Shown one piece after another: positions 1 to 8,054 of a stretch of 64,000 nucleotides of DNA. The notes under the pieces were generated by a model. That model ran no database searches. It saw only the letters and a program-made list of their open reading frames with translations, and had not been told where the DNA came from. Made by a program: the position numbers and the translations under genes. Positions within the stretch are counted from its first letter, which is position 1. Each line of letters opens with the position of its first letter. Source of the stretch: Actinopolyspora mzabensis (GTDB lineage Bacteria > Actinomycetota > Actinomycetes > Mycobacteriales > Pseudonocardiaceae); contig NZ_FNFM01000007.1 in NCBI RefSeq assembly GCF_900101095.1, positions 124,001-188,000 on the forward strand, in the 5' to 3' direction.

Positions 1-966
1 CCCGGCCAGGTCGTTGACCTGTCCGCAGGCGATTCCCACCCGCTGCAGCCGGTGTTGCCAGGCGGCGGCCGGACGTGCCCCGAGCACGTTCTCCAGTTCG
101 ACCACGAGCTCCTCGCGGTTGTGCACCCGATCCGCGTTGGTGGCGAACCGCGGGTCGTCGGCCATCCCGACGAGCCCGAGGGTTTCGGTGAACCTGCGGA
201 ACTGCTCGTCGTTGCCTACGGCCACGGCGAGCGACGCGTCCTCACAACGCAGTGTCTCGTAGGGGGCGATACTGGGATGCCGGTTTCCCATACGTTCCGG
301 ACTCTCACCGGTCGCCAGGAAACCGCCGACCTGGTTGACCAGCCCGGAAAGCAGGCTGGAGAGCAGGTTGACCTCGATGTGCTGCCCGCGGCCGGTGGAC
401 TCGCGCTGCCGCAGCGCGGCCAGGACACCGAGCGCCGCGTCCTTGCCGGTGAGCACGTCCACGACGGCAACCCCCACCTTGTTGGGTGGCCCGTCGGGTT
501 CCCCGGTGATGCTCATCAGCCCGCCGACGGCCTGCACCACGAAGTCGTAGCCCGCCAGCTCAGCCCCTTCCGCGCTGCCGAAGCCGGAGACGGAGACGTA
601 GAGCAGACCGGGGTTGTCCGCGTGGAGGCTCTCGTAGTCGAGCCCGAACCGCTCCAGTGCGCCCGGCTTGTGGTTCTCCACCAGCACGTCGGCGCGGCGA
701 GCGAGCTCTGTCGCGGCGGCGCGGTCGCGCTCGGCGGCCAGGTCGAGGGTGACGCTGTGTTTCCCCCGGTTCAGCGATTCGAAGTAGGCAGAGCCCGAGT
801 CGGTCCACGGCGGTCCCCAGGCTCGGGTGTCGTCCCCGGTGTCGGGGCGTTCGACCTTGACGACGGTGGCACCGAGATCGGCGAGCAGCATCGTCGCGTA
901 GGGGCCCGCGAGCACCCGGCTGAAGTCCGCGACGAGCACCCCCTCCAACGGCAGAGTCCGCGCCAT
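1..966 (-). CDS. CaiB/BaiF (family III) CoA-transferase, partial at window edge
   Basis: Transfers CoA between an acyl-CoA donor and a carboxylic acid; such enzymes act in cytoplasmic catabolism. The reading frame is open from the ATG at 966 to the first base of the window (322 codons), so the C-terminus lies outside. The N-terminus MARTLPLEGVLVADFSRVLA, then GPYATMLLADLGATVVKVE, then NRGKHSVTLDL are hallmark family III segments; the GYDFVVQA segment carries the aspartate expected to form the covalent intermediate. A GGGAG-like ribosome site precedes the start. It is divergent from a GntR/FCD regulator, which probably controls it. The substrate cannot be told from sequence; catabolic dicarboxylate, bile-acid or aromatic acid roles are all possible. 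Confidence 0.93.
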   Translation of the reverse strand, partial: MARTLPLEGVLVADFSRVLAGPYATMLLADLGATVVKVERPDTGDDTRAWGPPWTDSGSAYFESLNRGKHSVTLDLAAERDRAAATELARRADVLVENHKPGALERFGLDYESLHADNPGLLYVSVSGFGSAEGAELAGYDFVVQAVGGLMSITGEPDGPPNKVGVAVVDVLTGKDAALGVLAALRQRESTGRGQHIEVNLLSSLLSGLVNQVGGFLATGESPERMGNRHPSIAPYETLRCEDASLAVAVGNDEQFRRFTETLGLVGMADDPRFATNADRVHNREELVVELENVLGARPAAAWQHRLQRVGIACGQVNDLAG

Positions 967-1107
967 TCGGCTCCCACTTTCTCGCACTCGCGGCGCGTAT
1001 CGCGTCCTGTCGGTGTCCTCCGCCACCGCCGTACGGCGGCCTTGCCACCGGCCGAGTGTGCTCACCGCGACGGGTTCGGTGGTAAGGAAGGCTTGCGCGA
1101 CGTAAGG

Positions 1108-1117
1108 TTGGATCCAA
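1108..1117. promoter_or_regulatory. Candidate GntR operator (perfect 10-bp palindrome) in the divergent spacer
   Basis: TTGGATCCAA is a perfect palindrome followed by an AT-rich stretch (ATATACA), in the otherwise GC-rich 315-base spacer between the divergently transcribed CoA-transferase (start 966) and GntR gene (start 1282). FCD-type GntR regulators usually bind short palindromes in their own divergent promoter. The assignment is inferred from position and symmetry. Nothing else is evident in this spacer. Confidence 0.45.
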
Positions 1118-1281
1118 TATACAGTCGAGCGGGCGCCGGTCAAGCCGAACCGAATGTGACAGGAACTACCCGTCCGACCGCATCGGTCCAGTAACGGCTT
1201 TCCCTGCGAACAGGGGGCGTCGAGCGCACCGAAGAGGTGCCGGTCCTCTCGACTCCGCCGGCGGATCACAGGAGGGGTGAT

Positions 1282-1938
1282 ATGCCACGACCGCCGACAA
1301 CCCAGCAGTTCGTACTCGACGAGTTGCGCAGGGCGATCCTGTCCCGCGAGCTGGCACCGAACCAGCCGATACGGCAGGACAGCGTCGCCCACGAGCTGGG
1401 AGTCAGCCGGGTACCGCTCCGGGAGGCACTCAAAACGCTGGAGGCGGAGGGGCAGGTGGTCTACCGCCCACACCGGGGCTACACGGTCGCCGAGCTGTCC
1501 CTGGCGGATCTGCTCGAGGTATACCGGTTACGCGAACTGCTGGAGACCGAGGCCTCGCTGGTTTCGGCAACCAAGGCCGACGAGCGGGACTCGGCCACGG
1601 TTCGGGCGGAACTGCGTGCCGTCGCCGAGGCGGCGGCGAACGGCGATCTGGTGGAGATGATCGCGGCCAACCGGCGGTTCCACTTCGCGATACTGGAACC
1701 GGCGGACATGCCATGGCTGATGCGCATGGTGCGCACGCTGTGGGACACCACCGACGCCTACCGCGCGGTGTACTACAACGCCCCCGCCAACCGGAGTCGC
1801 GTGCTCGAGGAGCACGAGGCGATCGTGCGTGCCTTCGAGGCGCGCGACGGCGCGGAACTGGCCGGGCTATTGCAGCAACACCGGGAACACGCCGTGGCGG
1901 CGTTGCGGGCGACACTGGCGGACACCGCGAACGGCTGA
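1282..1938 (+). CDS. GntR family transcriptional regulator, FadR/FCD subfamily
   Basis: A 218-residue DNA-binding regulator, the usual length for the FCD class. The N-terminal winged helix is clear: LRRAILSRELAPNQPIRQDS, then LGVSRVPLREALKTLEAEG as the recognition helix-turn-helix, then HRGYTV. An all-helical FCD ligand-binding domain follows, with the metal/ligand signature region NRRFHFAIL and the EEHEAIVRAFEARD segment. The ATG at 1282 is chosen because AGGAGG sits just upstream (1270-1275); the frame could also open at 1237. Transcribed away from the CoA-transferase, it probably represses that gene in response to a pathway acid or CoA ester (inference). Confidence 0.93.
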   Translation: MPRPPTTQQFVLDELRRAILSRELAPNQPIRQDSVAHELGVSRVPLREALKTLEAEGQVVYRPHRGYTVAELSLADLLEVYRLRELLETEASLVSATKADERDSATVRAELRAVAEAAANGDLVEMIAANRRFHFAILEPADMPWLMRMVRTLWDTTDAYRAVYYNAPANRSRVLEEHEAIVRAFEARDGAELAGLLQQHREHAVAALRATLADTANG

Positions 1939-2029
1939 CCGGGCGCCGCCGTTCGAGACCCCACGTCGCGTAGCCGTACCCGCCGACTCACCCCATCCGG
2001 CGTCCCCATCCGGCGAGAGCCGACGAGAA

Positions 2030-2074
2030 TCGGTCCGGATTCCGCCGGCTGAGCACCGGCGGAATCCGGACCGA
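2030..2074. terminator. Bidirectional terminator hairpin
   Basis: A perfect 19-bp inverted repeat (arms 2030-2048 and 2056-2074) with a 7-base loop lies between the convergent GntR gene (ends 1938) and the dehydrogenase (ends 2194). There is no T-tract, as is common for actinobacterial terminators. A short GGCCGGACT-type direct repeat follows at about 2145-2195, with no other feature. Confidence 0.75.
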
Positions 2075-2193
2075 CGACGCCCTTCCGGTGGGAACGTCCG
2101 GGCACGCGGAGCGAGGTCGCGCCACATGCCCGCGGCAGAACCTCACCAGCGGCCGGACTCCACCGACAGCCGGACTCCACCAGCGGCCGGACT

Positions 2194-3054
2194 TCAGTAC
2201 TCGTAGAATCCTCGTCCCGACTTCTTGCCGTGCAGTCCGGCGTCGACCATGCGCCGGAGCAACGGCGGGGCCGCGTAACCGGGATCGCCGTACTCGGCGT
2301 GCATCGAGTCGGCGATGGCGACGATCGTGTCCAGCCCGACCATGTCGGCCAGCGTCAACGGTCCCATCGGGTGAGCACAGCCGAGCACCATTCCGTTGTC
2401 GATGTCCTCGGCCGAGGCGAACCCGCCCTCGTACATCCGCACCGCGGAGAGCAGGTACGGCACCAGCAGCGCGTTGACCACGAAACCGGCCCGGTCCTGC
2501 GCCCTGATGGGTTGCTTCCCGAGCTGTTCGGTGGCGAACGCCGAGGCCACCCGCACGGTTTCCTCCGAGGTGACCAGCGCGGGTACCAGTTCGACGAGTT
2601 TGAGCACCGGGACCGGATTGAAGAAGTGGACACCGATGACGCTGCCGGGCCGCTCGGTGGCTCCCGCCAGCTTGGCGATCGGGATGGAGGAGGTGTTGGA
2701 GGCCAGCACCGCCTCCCGATCGGTGACCACCCTGTCGAGCTCGGCGAACACGCCGGTCTTGATGTCGGGGTTCTCGGCCACGGCCTCGACCACCAGCTGC
2801 CGGTCGGCCTGCTCGGCCAGTTGGTTGGTGATGCGCAGCCGGCCCAGTGCGGCGTCCCGGTCCTCCCCGGCGAGCTTGCCGTTGTCGACCGCGCGGTCCA
2901 TGGACTTCCGGATCCGCGCCCGGGCAGCCTCCGCCGCGTTCTCGTCGATCTCGGAGAGCACCACGTCGAGACCTGCCCGGACACTGACCTCGGCGATGCC
3001 CGAGCCCATCAGGCCGCCACCCACGACACCGACACGTTGGATCTGCCCCACCAC
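2194..3054 (-). CDS. fadB2: 3-hydroxybutyryl-CoA dehydrogenase
   Basis: Oxidises (S)-3-hydroxybutyryl-CoA (or reduces acetoacetyl-CoA) with NAD(P) in fatty-acid or butyrate metabolism. The protein is 286 residues, the normal size of the single-domain-pair enzyme. The Rossmann loop GGGLMGSG is near residue 12, SNTSSIPI follows, and the catalytic-His segment GVHFFNPVPVLKLVE is near residue 143. The C-terminal dimerisation domain ends in the typical KKSGRGFYEY. GTG at 3054 is preferred because AAAGGA lies just upstream; an in-frame ATG at 3072 would overlap that site. It resembles M. tuberculosis FadB2 throughout. A TTACCG-type palindrome 70 bases upstream also occurs before fadA at 32.1 kb. Confidence 0.95.
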   Translation of the reverse strand: MVGQIQRVGVVGGGLMGSGIAEVSVRAGLDVVLSEIDENAAEAARARIRKSMDRAVDNGKLAGEDRDAALGRLRITNQLAEQADRQLVVEAVAENPDIKTGVFAELDRVVTDREAVLASNTSSIPIAKLAGATERPGSVIGVHFFNPVPVLKLVELVPALVTSEETVRVASAFATEQLGKQPIRAQDRAGFVVNALLVPYLLSAVRMYEGGFASAEDIDNGMVLGCAHPMGPLTLADMVGLDTIVAIADSMHAEYGDPGYAAPPLLRRMVDAGLHGKKSGRGFYEY

Positions 3055-3123
3055 TGACGTCCTTTCGCGCAACGACCGAACGTCGGGCCCACGCTCGACG
3101 TTCGGGAAGTACTCGACCGAGAA

Positions 3124-3137
3124 TTACCGAACAGTAA
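3124..3137. promoter_or_regulatory. Candidate operator TTACCGAACAGTAA upstream of fadB2
   Basis: This 14-bp near-palindrome has one mismatch and lies upstream of the dehydrogenase start. It matches the perfect palindrome TTACCGTTCGGTAA found upstream of fadA-fadB at 32096-32109, suggesting one regulator, probably TetR-like, for both beta-oxidation loci. The regulator identity is inference. Confidence 0.45.
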
Positions 3138-3265
3138 CCCCGATTACCCTAGTAGCTCGACCAAGACACGAAAACAGCCCGCGCCACGTGATGCACGGAC
3201 CCGATCCACGAGATGCCGACTCCGAGGCGTCACGCGGCCACGGGCCGGATGCCACCCACCCGGAT

Positions 3266-3970
3266 TCAAGCGGTGGCCGTGGGGGACAGATAACGGGAGA
3301 ACCAGGCACCGGCGGCCTCGGCAACCCGCCGCAGCGCACCGCTCTCCTCGAACAGGTGGGTGGCGGCGGGCACCCGGTACACCTCGTGATCGCTCGGGAG
3401 ATGTCGAGCCACGTTCTCGTTGAGCCGCAACACCTCGCTGTCGCGCTCTCCCACGATCAACAGCGTCGGCGCCCGCAGCGCGGCGACCCGCTCGGTGGTC
3501 AGATCGGGACGTCCGCCGCGCGAGACCACCGCACGCACCTCGTGTGGTCTGCGGACGGCCGCGCCCAGGGCGGCGGCCGCACCGGTGCTGGCACCGAACA
3601 GTCCCAGCGGACGTTCCCGCAGTTCGGCACGTTCGGAGATCCAGTCGAGCACCCCCAGCACTCGGGTGGTCAGCAGCTCGATGTCGAACCGGAGCCTGCC
3701 GTCGCGCTCGTCCTGGAGCCGTTCCCGGGGCGTCAACAGGTCCAACAACAACGTGGCCAGCCCCATCTCGTTCAGCCGTTCGGCCACGGCGATGTTGCGC
3801 GGGCTGTGCCGCGAGGAACCACTACCGTGCACGAACACCACGAGGCCGCCCGGGTTGTCGAGCCCGGCCAGGTCACCGGTCAGCCCCTCGTCACCGCTCG
3901 CCTCCCTCGCGGGCAGCGACACCTCTCGCCCCACCGAGGTCGCGGCTGTGGTGTTTCGCTCAGCGTCCAT
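3266..3970 (-). CDS. Alpha/beta hydrolase (dienelactone-hydrolase-like)
   Basis: A 234-residue cytoplasmic hydrolase of unknown substrate. The fold signatures are VVFVHGSGSSRHSPRN (oxyanion-hole HG), the nucleophile elbow LFGASTGAAAAL (G-x-S-x-G), the acid region LLIVGERDSEVL and the catalytic histidine in PAATHLFEE. The start at 3970 has GGAGG three bases upstream and overlaps the end of the upstream DUF5709 gene by 11 bases, so the two are probably co-translated. The frame stays open upstream to 4294, but that part is antiparallel to, and explained by, the DUF5709 coding sequence. Related proteins are annotated as phosphoribosyltransferase-linked or DLH-type hydrolases; no pathway is evident. 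Confidence 0.88.
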   Translation of the reverse strand: MDAERNTTAATSVGREVSLPAREASGDEGLTGDLAGLDNPGGLVVFVHGSGSSRHSPRNIAVAERLNEMGLATLLLDLLTPRERLQDERDGRLRFDIELLTTRVLGVLDWISERAELRERPLGLFGASTGAAAALGAAVRRPHEVRAVVSRGGRPDLTTERVAALRAPTLLIVGERDSEVLRLNENVARHLPSDHEVYRVPAATHLFEESGALRRVAEAAGAWFSRYLSPTATA

Positions 3971-4487
3971 CGTCCTCCACCCGTTCGGCGTCCTCCTCCG
4001 GAGCCCGTTGCACCACTCCGGGGTCGGTGGCCTCGATGCCCTCGGTGGACGAGGCGCTTCGCCCGGTACTCTCGACCTGTTCCGCTTCCAGCACGTCGGC
4101 GTGGAAGGTCCGTATCGGCCGCTCCTCCTCGGCAGCCCCTTCCCCACCGGTCTCACCGATCTCATCCGGGGCGTCCCGGGTCCCCGTCGAGTCGGTGACC
4201 GGCGAGGAGTCGAGCACGTCCGCACCACCCGCGTCGAAATCGGGGCGTTGCTCCGCCAGCCTGCTGTCCAAACCGGTCCCCTCCGACTGCTCACTCGGGG
4301 TCGGGCGCTGCCTGCTCACCCGGGACCAGTCATCGGGCGGTTCGATCCCCTCCTCCAACGGGTCCGCGGCGAGTTCGTCCTCGTCCAGATCGGCGGCCGA
4401 CTGCAACTGGGCCGGGTCTCTGGTCCCGTCTCCGTCGGAGACCGTCTCGTCTGCCGAAGGAGTCTCGCCGTCGAACGGATCCGACAT
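3960..4487 (-). CDS. DUF5709 family acidic protein
   Basis: A 175-residue, highly acidic, probably disordered protein of unknown function. It begins MSDPFDGETPSADETVSDGD and contains the DEDELAADPLEEGIEPPDDWS and LDSRLAEQRPDF segments typical of the actinobacterial DUF5709 family. There is no signal peptide or membrane segment. It is the first gene of a two-gene unit with the alpha/beta hydrolase, which starts within its last codons. Function is not known for the family. Confidence 0.82.
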   Translation of the reverse strand: MSDPFDGETPSADETVSDGDGTRDPAQLQSAADLDEDELAADPLEEGIEPPDDWSRVSRQRPTPSEQSEGTGLDSRLAEQRPDFDAGGADVLDSSPVTDSTGTRDAPDEIGETGGEGAAEEERPIRTFHADVLEAEQVESTGRSASSTEGIEATDPGVVQRAPEEDAERVEDDGR

Positions 4488-4785
4488 GGTCGCCTCCGTC
4501 TCGCTTCCACTGGTTTCACCCCGCCTGCGGCGGGAACGGTTGCCAGCACGGCTACCCGCGAGCGCGTTTCACGCAAACCAGGCAGGGCGCGCCCTCGGGC
4601 GGAGACCGGCCCGCGATGCACTCGAATCGTGGCTGTCGTGGCCGGGCGGGATGTATCAGAATGCGATGAGACCGGTGATTCCCGGCGATTCGGGGACCAC
4701 CCCGTTTCACCGTGAATCGGCGGCGGACGGGGTCGGAGCAACGCGGGAGCCGAAGCAACCCGGCGGATGCGGAGAGGAGTTCGGC

Positions 4786-6018
4786 GTGGGGCAACTGCAA
4801 ACCGAGGTCGAGCCCACCGATGTGGGGCTCTGCCCGACGCGACTGGAACGAATCGACCAGCATTTCGCCGACTACGTCACCGACGGCAGGCTTCCGGGCT
4901 GGTTGGTGCTGATCGCGCGGCACGGCAAGATCGCCTACCTGCGCACCCACGGGATGCGTGACCTGGAAGCCGGGCTTCCGGTGGAGACGGACACGATCTT
5001 TCGGATCTACTCGATGAGCAAACCGGTCACCTCGGTGGCCGCGATGATGCTCTACGAACAGGGGCTGCTGGAACTCACCGACCCGGTGGCCGAGTACCTC
5101 CCGGAATTCGACCAGCCCCGCGTCTACACCGGGGGGTCGGCCGCCGCCGCCCAGACGCGCCCCGCCACCGAACCGATCAGGATCTGGCACCTGCTCACCC
5201 ACACCGCAGGGCTCACCTACGGCTTCCACCGGATCCACCCGGTGGACCAGATCTATCGAGAGCAGGGGTTCGAGAACGGTTATCCGGCCGAACTCGATCT
5301 GGCCGGGGCGTGTGCCGAATGGGCACGGCTACCACTCCTGTTCGACCCCGGTACGGCCTGGAACTACTCGGTGGCGACCGACGTGCTCGGGCGCGTGATC
5401 GAGGTGATCTCCGGCAGCTCGCTCGACGAGTTCTTCCGGGCTAACGTCTTCGAGCCGCTGGACATGCGCGACACCGATTTCGCGGTGGCGGAATCGGAAC
5501 TGGATCGGCTGGCCGCGCTCTACAGCGTGGACCGCGCCCACCGCGCCGTACGCAACGAGCGATTGAACCGGGTGAGCACCCGCCGCCCCCGGGTGCTTTC
5601 CGGAGGCGGCGGCCTGGTCTCGTCCGCACGCGACTACCACCGCTTCACGCAGATGCTGCTCGGCGGCGGAGCGCTCGACGGCAATCGGCTGCTGAGCAAC
5701 CGCACCGTGGGGTTCATGACCCGCAACCACCTGCCGGGTGGAGCTGATCTGGCCGAGACGGCCATGGGGTCGTTCTCCGAGTCCACCAACGCGGGAAAGG
5801 GTTTCGGGCTGGGCTTCTCGGTAACCGACCGCCCGCAGGCCTCGAAAGTACTGTCCTCGCAGGGACAGTATGCCTGGGGCGGGATGGCGAGCACCGCGTT
5901 CTGGGTGGATCCCGGTGAGGATCTGACCGTACTGTTCCTGACCCAGCTGATGCCCTCCAGCGCACACCCGATCAGGACACGGCTGCAGACGCTGGTGTAC
6001 CAGGCGCTGGTCGACTGA
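4786..6018 (+). CDS. Serine hydrolase, class C beta-lactamase/esterase family
   Basis: A 410-residue member of the beta-lactamase-related penicillin-recognising family; in actinobacteria most act as esterases or D-aminopeptidases. The Ser-x-x-Lys nucleophile motif is YSMSKPVTS (Ser76, Lys79). WHLLTHTAGLTYGF and the Tyr-containing WNYSVATDVLGRVIE (the family Y-x-N is here Y-S-V, as in esterases) follow, with a C-terminal GGMASTAFWVDP segment. There is no obvious signal peptide, so it is probably cytoplasmic. The GTG at 4786 is preceded by GAGAGGAG. It is divergent from the DUF5709/hydrolase unit. Substrate unknown. Confidence 0.92.
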   Translation: MGQLQTEVEPTDVGLCPTRLERIDQHFADYVTDGRLPGWLVLIARHGKIAYLRTHGMRDLEAGLPVETDTIFRIYSMSKPVTSVAAMMLYEQGLLELTDPVAEYLPEFDQPRVYTGGSAAAAQTRPATEPIRIWHLLTHTAGLTYGFHRIHPVDQIYREQGFENGYPAELDLAGACAEWARLPLLFDPGTAWNYSVATDVLGRVIEVISGSSLDEFFRANVFEPLDMRDTDFAVAESELDRLAALYSVDRAHRAVRNERLNRVSTRRPRVLSGGGGLVSSARDYHRFTQMLLGGGALDGNRLLSNRTVGFMTRNHLPGGADLAETAMGSFSESTNAGKGFGLGFSVTDRPQASKVLSSQGQYAWGGMASTAFWVDPGEDLTVLFLTQLMPSSAHPIRTRLQTLVYQALVD

Positions 6019-6089
6019 GTCCGCCCCCCGGACTCCGGTCACCCGGGATTCGCCACCCGGGTGGCGGAGCTGGCGCGGGAAGAGGCCAC

Positions 6090-6127
6090 CCACCGACTCC
6101 GTGGGAGACCACCGACTCCGTGGGAGA
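6090..6127. repeat. Tandem direct repeat, two 19-bp copies
   Basis: CCACCGACTCCGTGGGAGA occurs twice in tandem, downstream of both the serine hydrolase (+) and the DUF2795 gene (-). No hairpin of note and no coding sequence was seen in this convergent spacer. Confidence 0.6.
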
Positions 6128-6190
6128 GTCGAAGACCGGACGTCGGCCCCTGGGCGCGAGAGTGCTCGCTCGGCCACCGCGGAAACGCGA

Positions 6191-6520
6191 TCAGCTGCCG
6201 CGGTTCTCCCCCAACTCCTCCACGATGGGATTGCTCGCGGTCTCGGTCTCGTGCTCGGCCAGGCCGTCCGCGGTGCGACGGGTGTTCTGGTCGGCCTTGT
6301 CGGCATCGGTCTGGCCCTGCTGGGAAGCAGGGTCGAGCTGGAGCGAACGCCCCACCTCGGTGAGGTTCTCGTACTCGTCGGCACGCGGCATGGCCCGCAA
6401 CGCGGCGAGCAGCTCGTCGTCGGCACCGTTGTTCTCGGCGTACTCGACGATCCGGTCCTTGCCCGCCGGGAAGTCCAGTCCGGACAGACTCGTTTTCAGA
6501 TCGGCTCGGTCCACAGCCAC
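6191..6520 (-). CDS. DUF2795 domain-containing protein
   Basis: A 109-residue small acidic protein. The N-terminal half matches the DUF2795 fold: DLKTSLSGLDFPAGKDRIVE, then NGADDELLAALRAMPRADEY. The C-terminal tail is polar and probably disordered. GTG at 6520 is chosen because GAAGGAG lies immediately upstream; the upstream extension to 6622 is repetitive and has no ribosome site. Family function is unknown, although related proteins are often stress-associated in actinobacteria. It stands between a convergent hydrolase and a co-directional DJ-1/PfpI gene. Confidence 0.82.
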   Translation of the reverse strand: MAVDRADLKTSLSGLDFPAGKDRIVEYAENNGADDELLAALRAMPRADEYENLTEVGRSLQLDPASQQGQTDADKADQNTRRTADGLAEHETETASNPIVEELGENRGS

Positions 6521-6753
6521 GGTCGGCTCCTTCTCGTTCGGATGATGGGTCCGGTTTTCGGGTAATGGGTCGTCGATCGGGTGATGGGTCCGGGCGAGGA
6601 CGATTCGATCGCCACCGCCCACGTCGCCGTTGGCGCTCGATCCCGGATTGCGAACCGCTCGGTGGCCCGAGACTTCCGCGCCGGGTTCGCAGCGGGCGCC
6701 GGATCCTGCCGGTCATCCGGCGCCGGAGCCCGCCAAGCGGTGCCGGAACCCGG

Positions 6754-7344
6754 TCAGCCCGTGCCGGAGCTGGGAGCGCTACGGGCCTGGGAACGATGTT
6801 TGCCCTCGGCCAACTCCTCGACCGCCTTGTCGCAGAAGGCGTCGAGATCATCGGGGCTACGGCTGGTTACCAGGCCGGAATCGACGACGACCCGCTCGTC
6901 GGTCCACTCCGCTCCGGCGTTGCGCAGATCCGTGGCCAGGCTCGGATACGAGGTCAAGCGTCGACCACGCACCACGTCCGCCTCGATGAGCGTCCACGGG
7001 GCGTGACAGATCGCGGCGACCGGTTTCTGGGCGGCGAAGAACTCGGCGACGAAACGAACGGCTTCCGGCACCCTGCGCAGGGCATCCGGGTTCGCCACAC
7101 CACCGGGCAGGACCAGCCCCCCGTAGTCGGCCACATCGACGTCGGTGACTATGCGGTCCACCGGGAAGGTGTCCGCCTTGTCGAGGTGGTGGAACGCCCG
7201 GACGGAACCGGAGGAAACCGAAACCAGCTCCGGCTGCCCACCGGCCTGCTCGACCGCCTGCCAGGGACGTGTCAACTCCACCTGCTCGACTCCCTCACCG
7301 GCGACCAGGAAAGCCACCCGCAGTCCGCTCAGACTCCCAGCCAT
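6754..7344 (-). CDS. DJ-1/PfpI family (type 1 glutamine amidotransferase-like) protein
   Basis: A 196-residue protein related to PfpI, YhbO and Hsp31-type glyoxalases and deglycases, which protect against carbonyl stress. The start GLRVAFLVAGEGVEQVELT carries the conserved Glu of the active site, YGGLVLPGGVANPDALR follows, and the nucleophile elbow AAICHAPWTLIEAD holds the catalytic Cys followed by His. DERVVVDSGLVTSRSPDDL is the usual C-terminal signature. ATG at 7344 is preferred, with GGAGGTG upstream; another ATG occurs at 7368. The short low-complexity tail (KHRSQARSAPSSGTG) is not conserved in the family. Confidence 0.92.
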   Translation of the reverse strand: MAGSLSGLRVAFLVAGEGVEQVELTRPWQAVEQAGGQPELVSVSSGSVRAFHHLDKADTFPVDRIVTDVDVADYGGLVLPGGVANPDALRRVPEAVRFVAEFFAAQKPVAAICHAPWTLIEADVVRGRRLTSYPSLATDLRNAGAEWTDERVVVDSGLVTSRSPDDLDAFCDKAVEELAEGKHRSQARSAPSSGTG

Positions 7345-7563
7345 TCCGCCAACACCTCCACTCGACATCGGGCGATCCGTGCCGCCTCGCGTTACCCCGT
7401 GGCAGGACGGCTCAAACCTCACCCACCAACGGGCGCGTTCGGACGGGTAGGTTCGGCGGGGGACCGAAGCCGATCACCCGAGACCTCGCGAGTTGGTCGT
7501 GAAACGGGCCGCTCCGATGGGCCGGGCACGCGAGCCGAAACGGCATCTCGAAAGGAGTCCCTG

Positions 7564-8016
7564 GTGCAGTCTGGCGAACTCGTACCGGATTTCGAACTGG
7601 CCGACCAGCGCGGAGCTCGCCGCACCCTGTCCGAACTGCTGACCGGTGGGATCGTGGTGCTGTTCTTCTACCCGGCCGCCATGACCTCCGGCTGCACGGC
7701 GGAGAGCTGCCACTTCCGGGACCTGGCGACCGAGTTCGCCGTACTGGACGCCCAGCCGGTCGGTATCAGCCCGGACCCGGTGGACAAACAGGCCCGGTTC
7801 GCGGAGACGAACTCACTGGGCTTCCCACTGCTCTCCGACGAGAACGGGACGGTGGCGCGTTCCTTCGGCGTGCGCCGCGGTTTCGGTCCGCTGCCGGTGA
7901 AACGGCACACCTTCCTGATCGACCGCGACAACCGGATCCTGCGGGTGATCCGCAGCGAGTTACGGATGGCGGCCCACGCGGACCGGGCGATCGAGTTCCT
8001 GCGGCACCGCGGCTGA
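7564..8016 (+). CDS. bcp: Peroxiredoxin, Bcp/PrxQ type
   Basis: A 150-residue thiol peroxidase that reduces H2O2 and organic peroxides in the cytoplasm. The peroxidatic Cys44 lies in YPAAMTSGCTAESC, and Cys49 five residues later is the usual PrxQ resolving cysteine. The rest follows the AhpC/TSA fold (LSDENGTVARSFGV, HTFLIDRDNRILRV). The GTG start at 7564 is preceded by GAAAGGAG at 7551-7558. It is followed after 38 bases by lhgO on the same strand, so the two may be one transcript. Confidence 0.92.
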   Translation: MQSGELVPDFELADQRGARRTLSELLTGGIVVLFFYPAAMTSGCTAESCHFRDLATEFAVLDAQPVGISPDPVDKQARFAETNSLGFPLLSDENGTVARSFGVRRGFGPLPVKRHTFLIDRDNRILRVIRSELRMAAHADRAIEFLRHRG

Positions 8017-8054
8017 CGACCGCTCCCGGGAGCTCTCGAAAGGACGGAAAGCAC

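Noticed and set aside
3544-6018. An 824-codon open frame ending in the serine hydrolase
   Set aside because: The upstream half lies antisense to the alpha/beta hydrolase and DUF5709 genes. The GTG at 4786 with GAGAGGAG upstream gives a normal-length family member.
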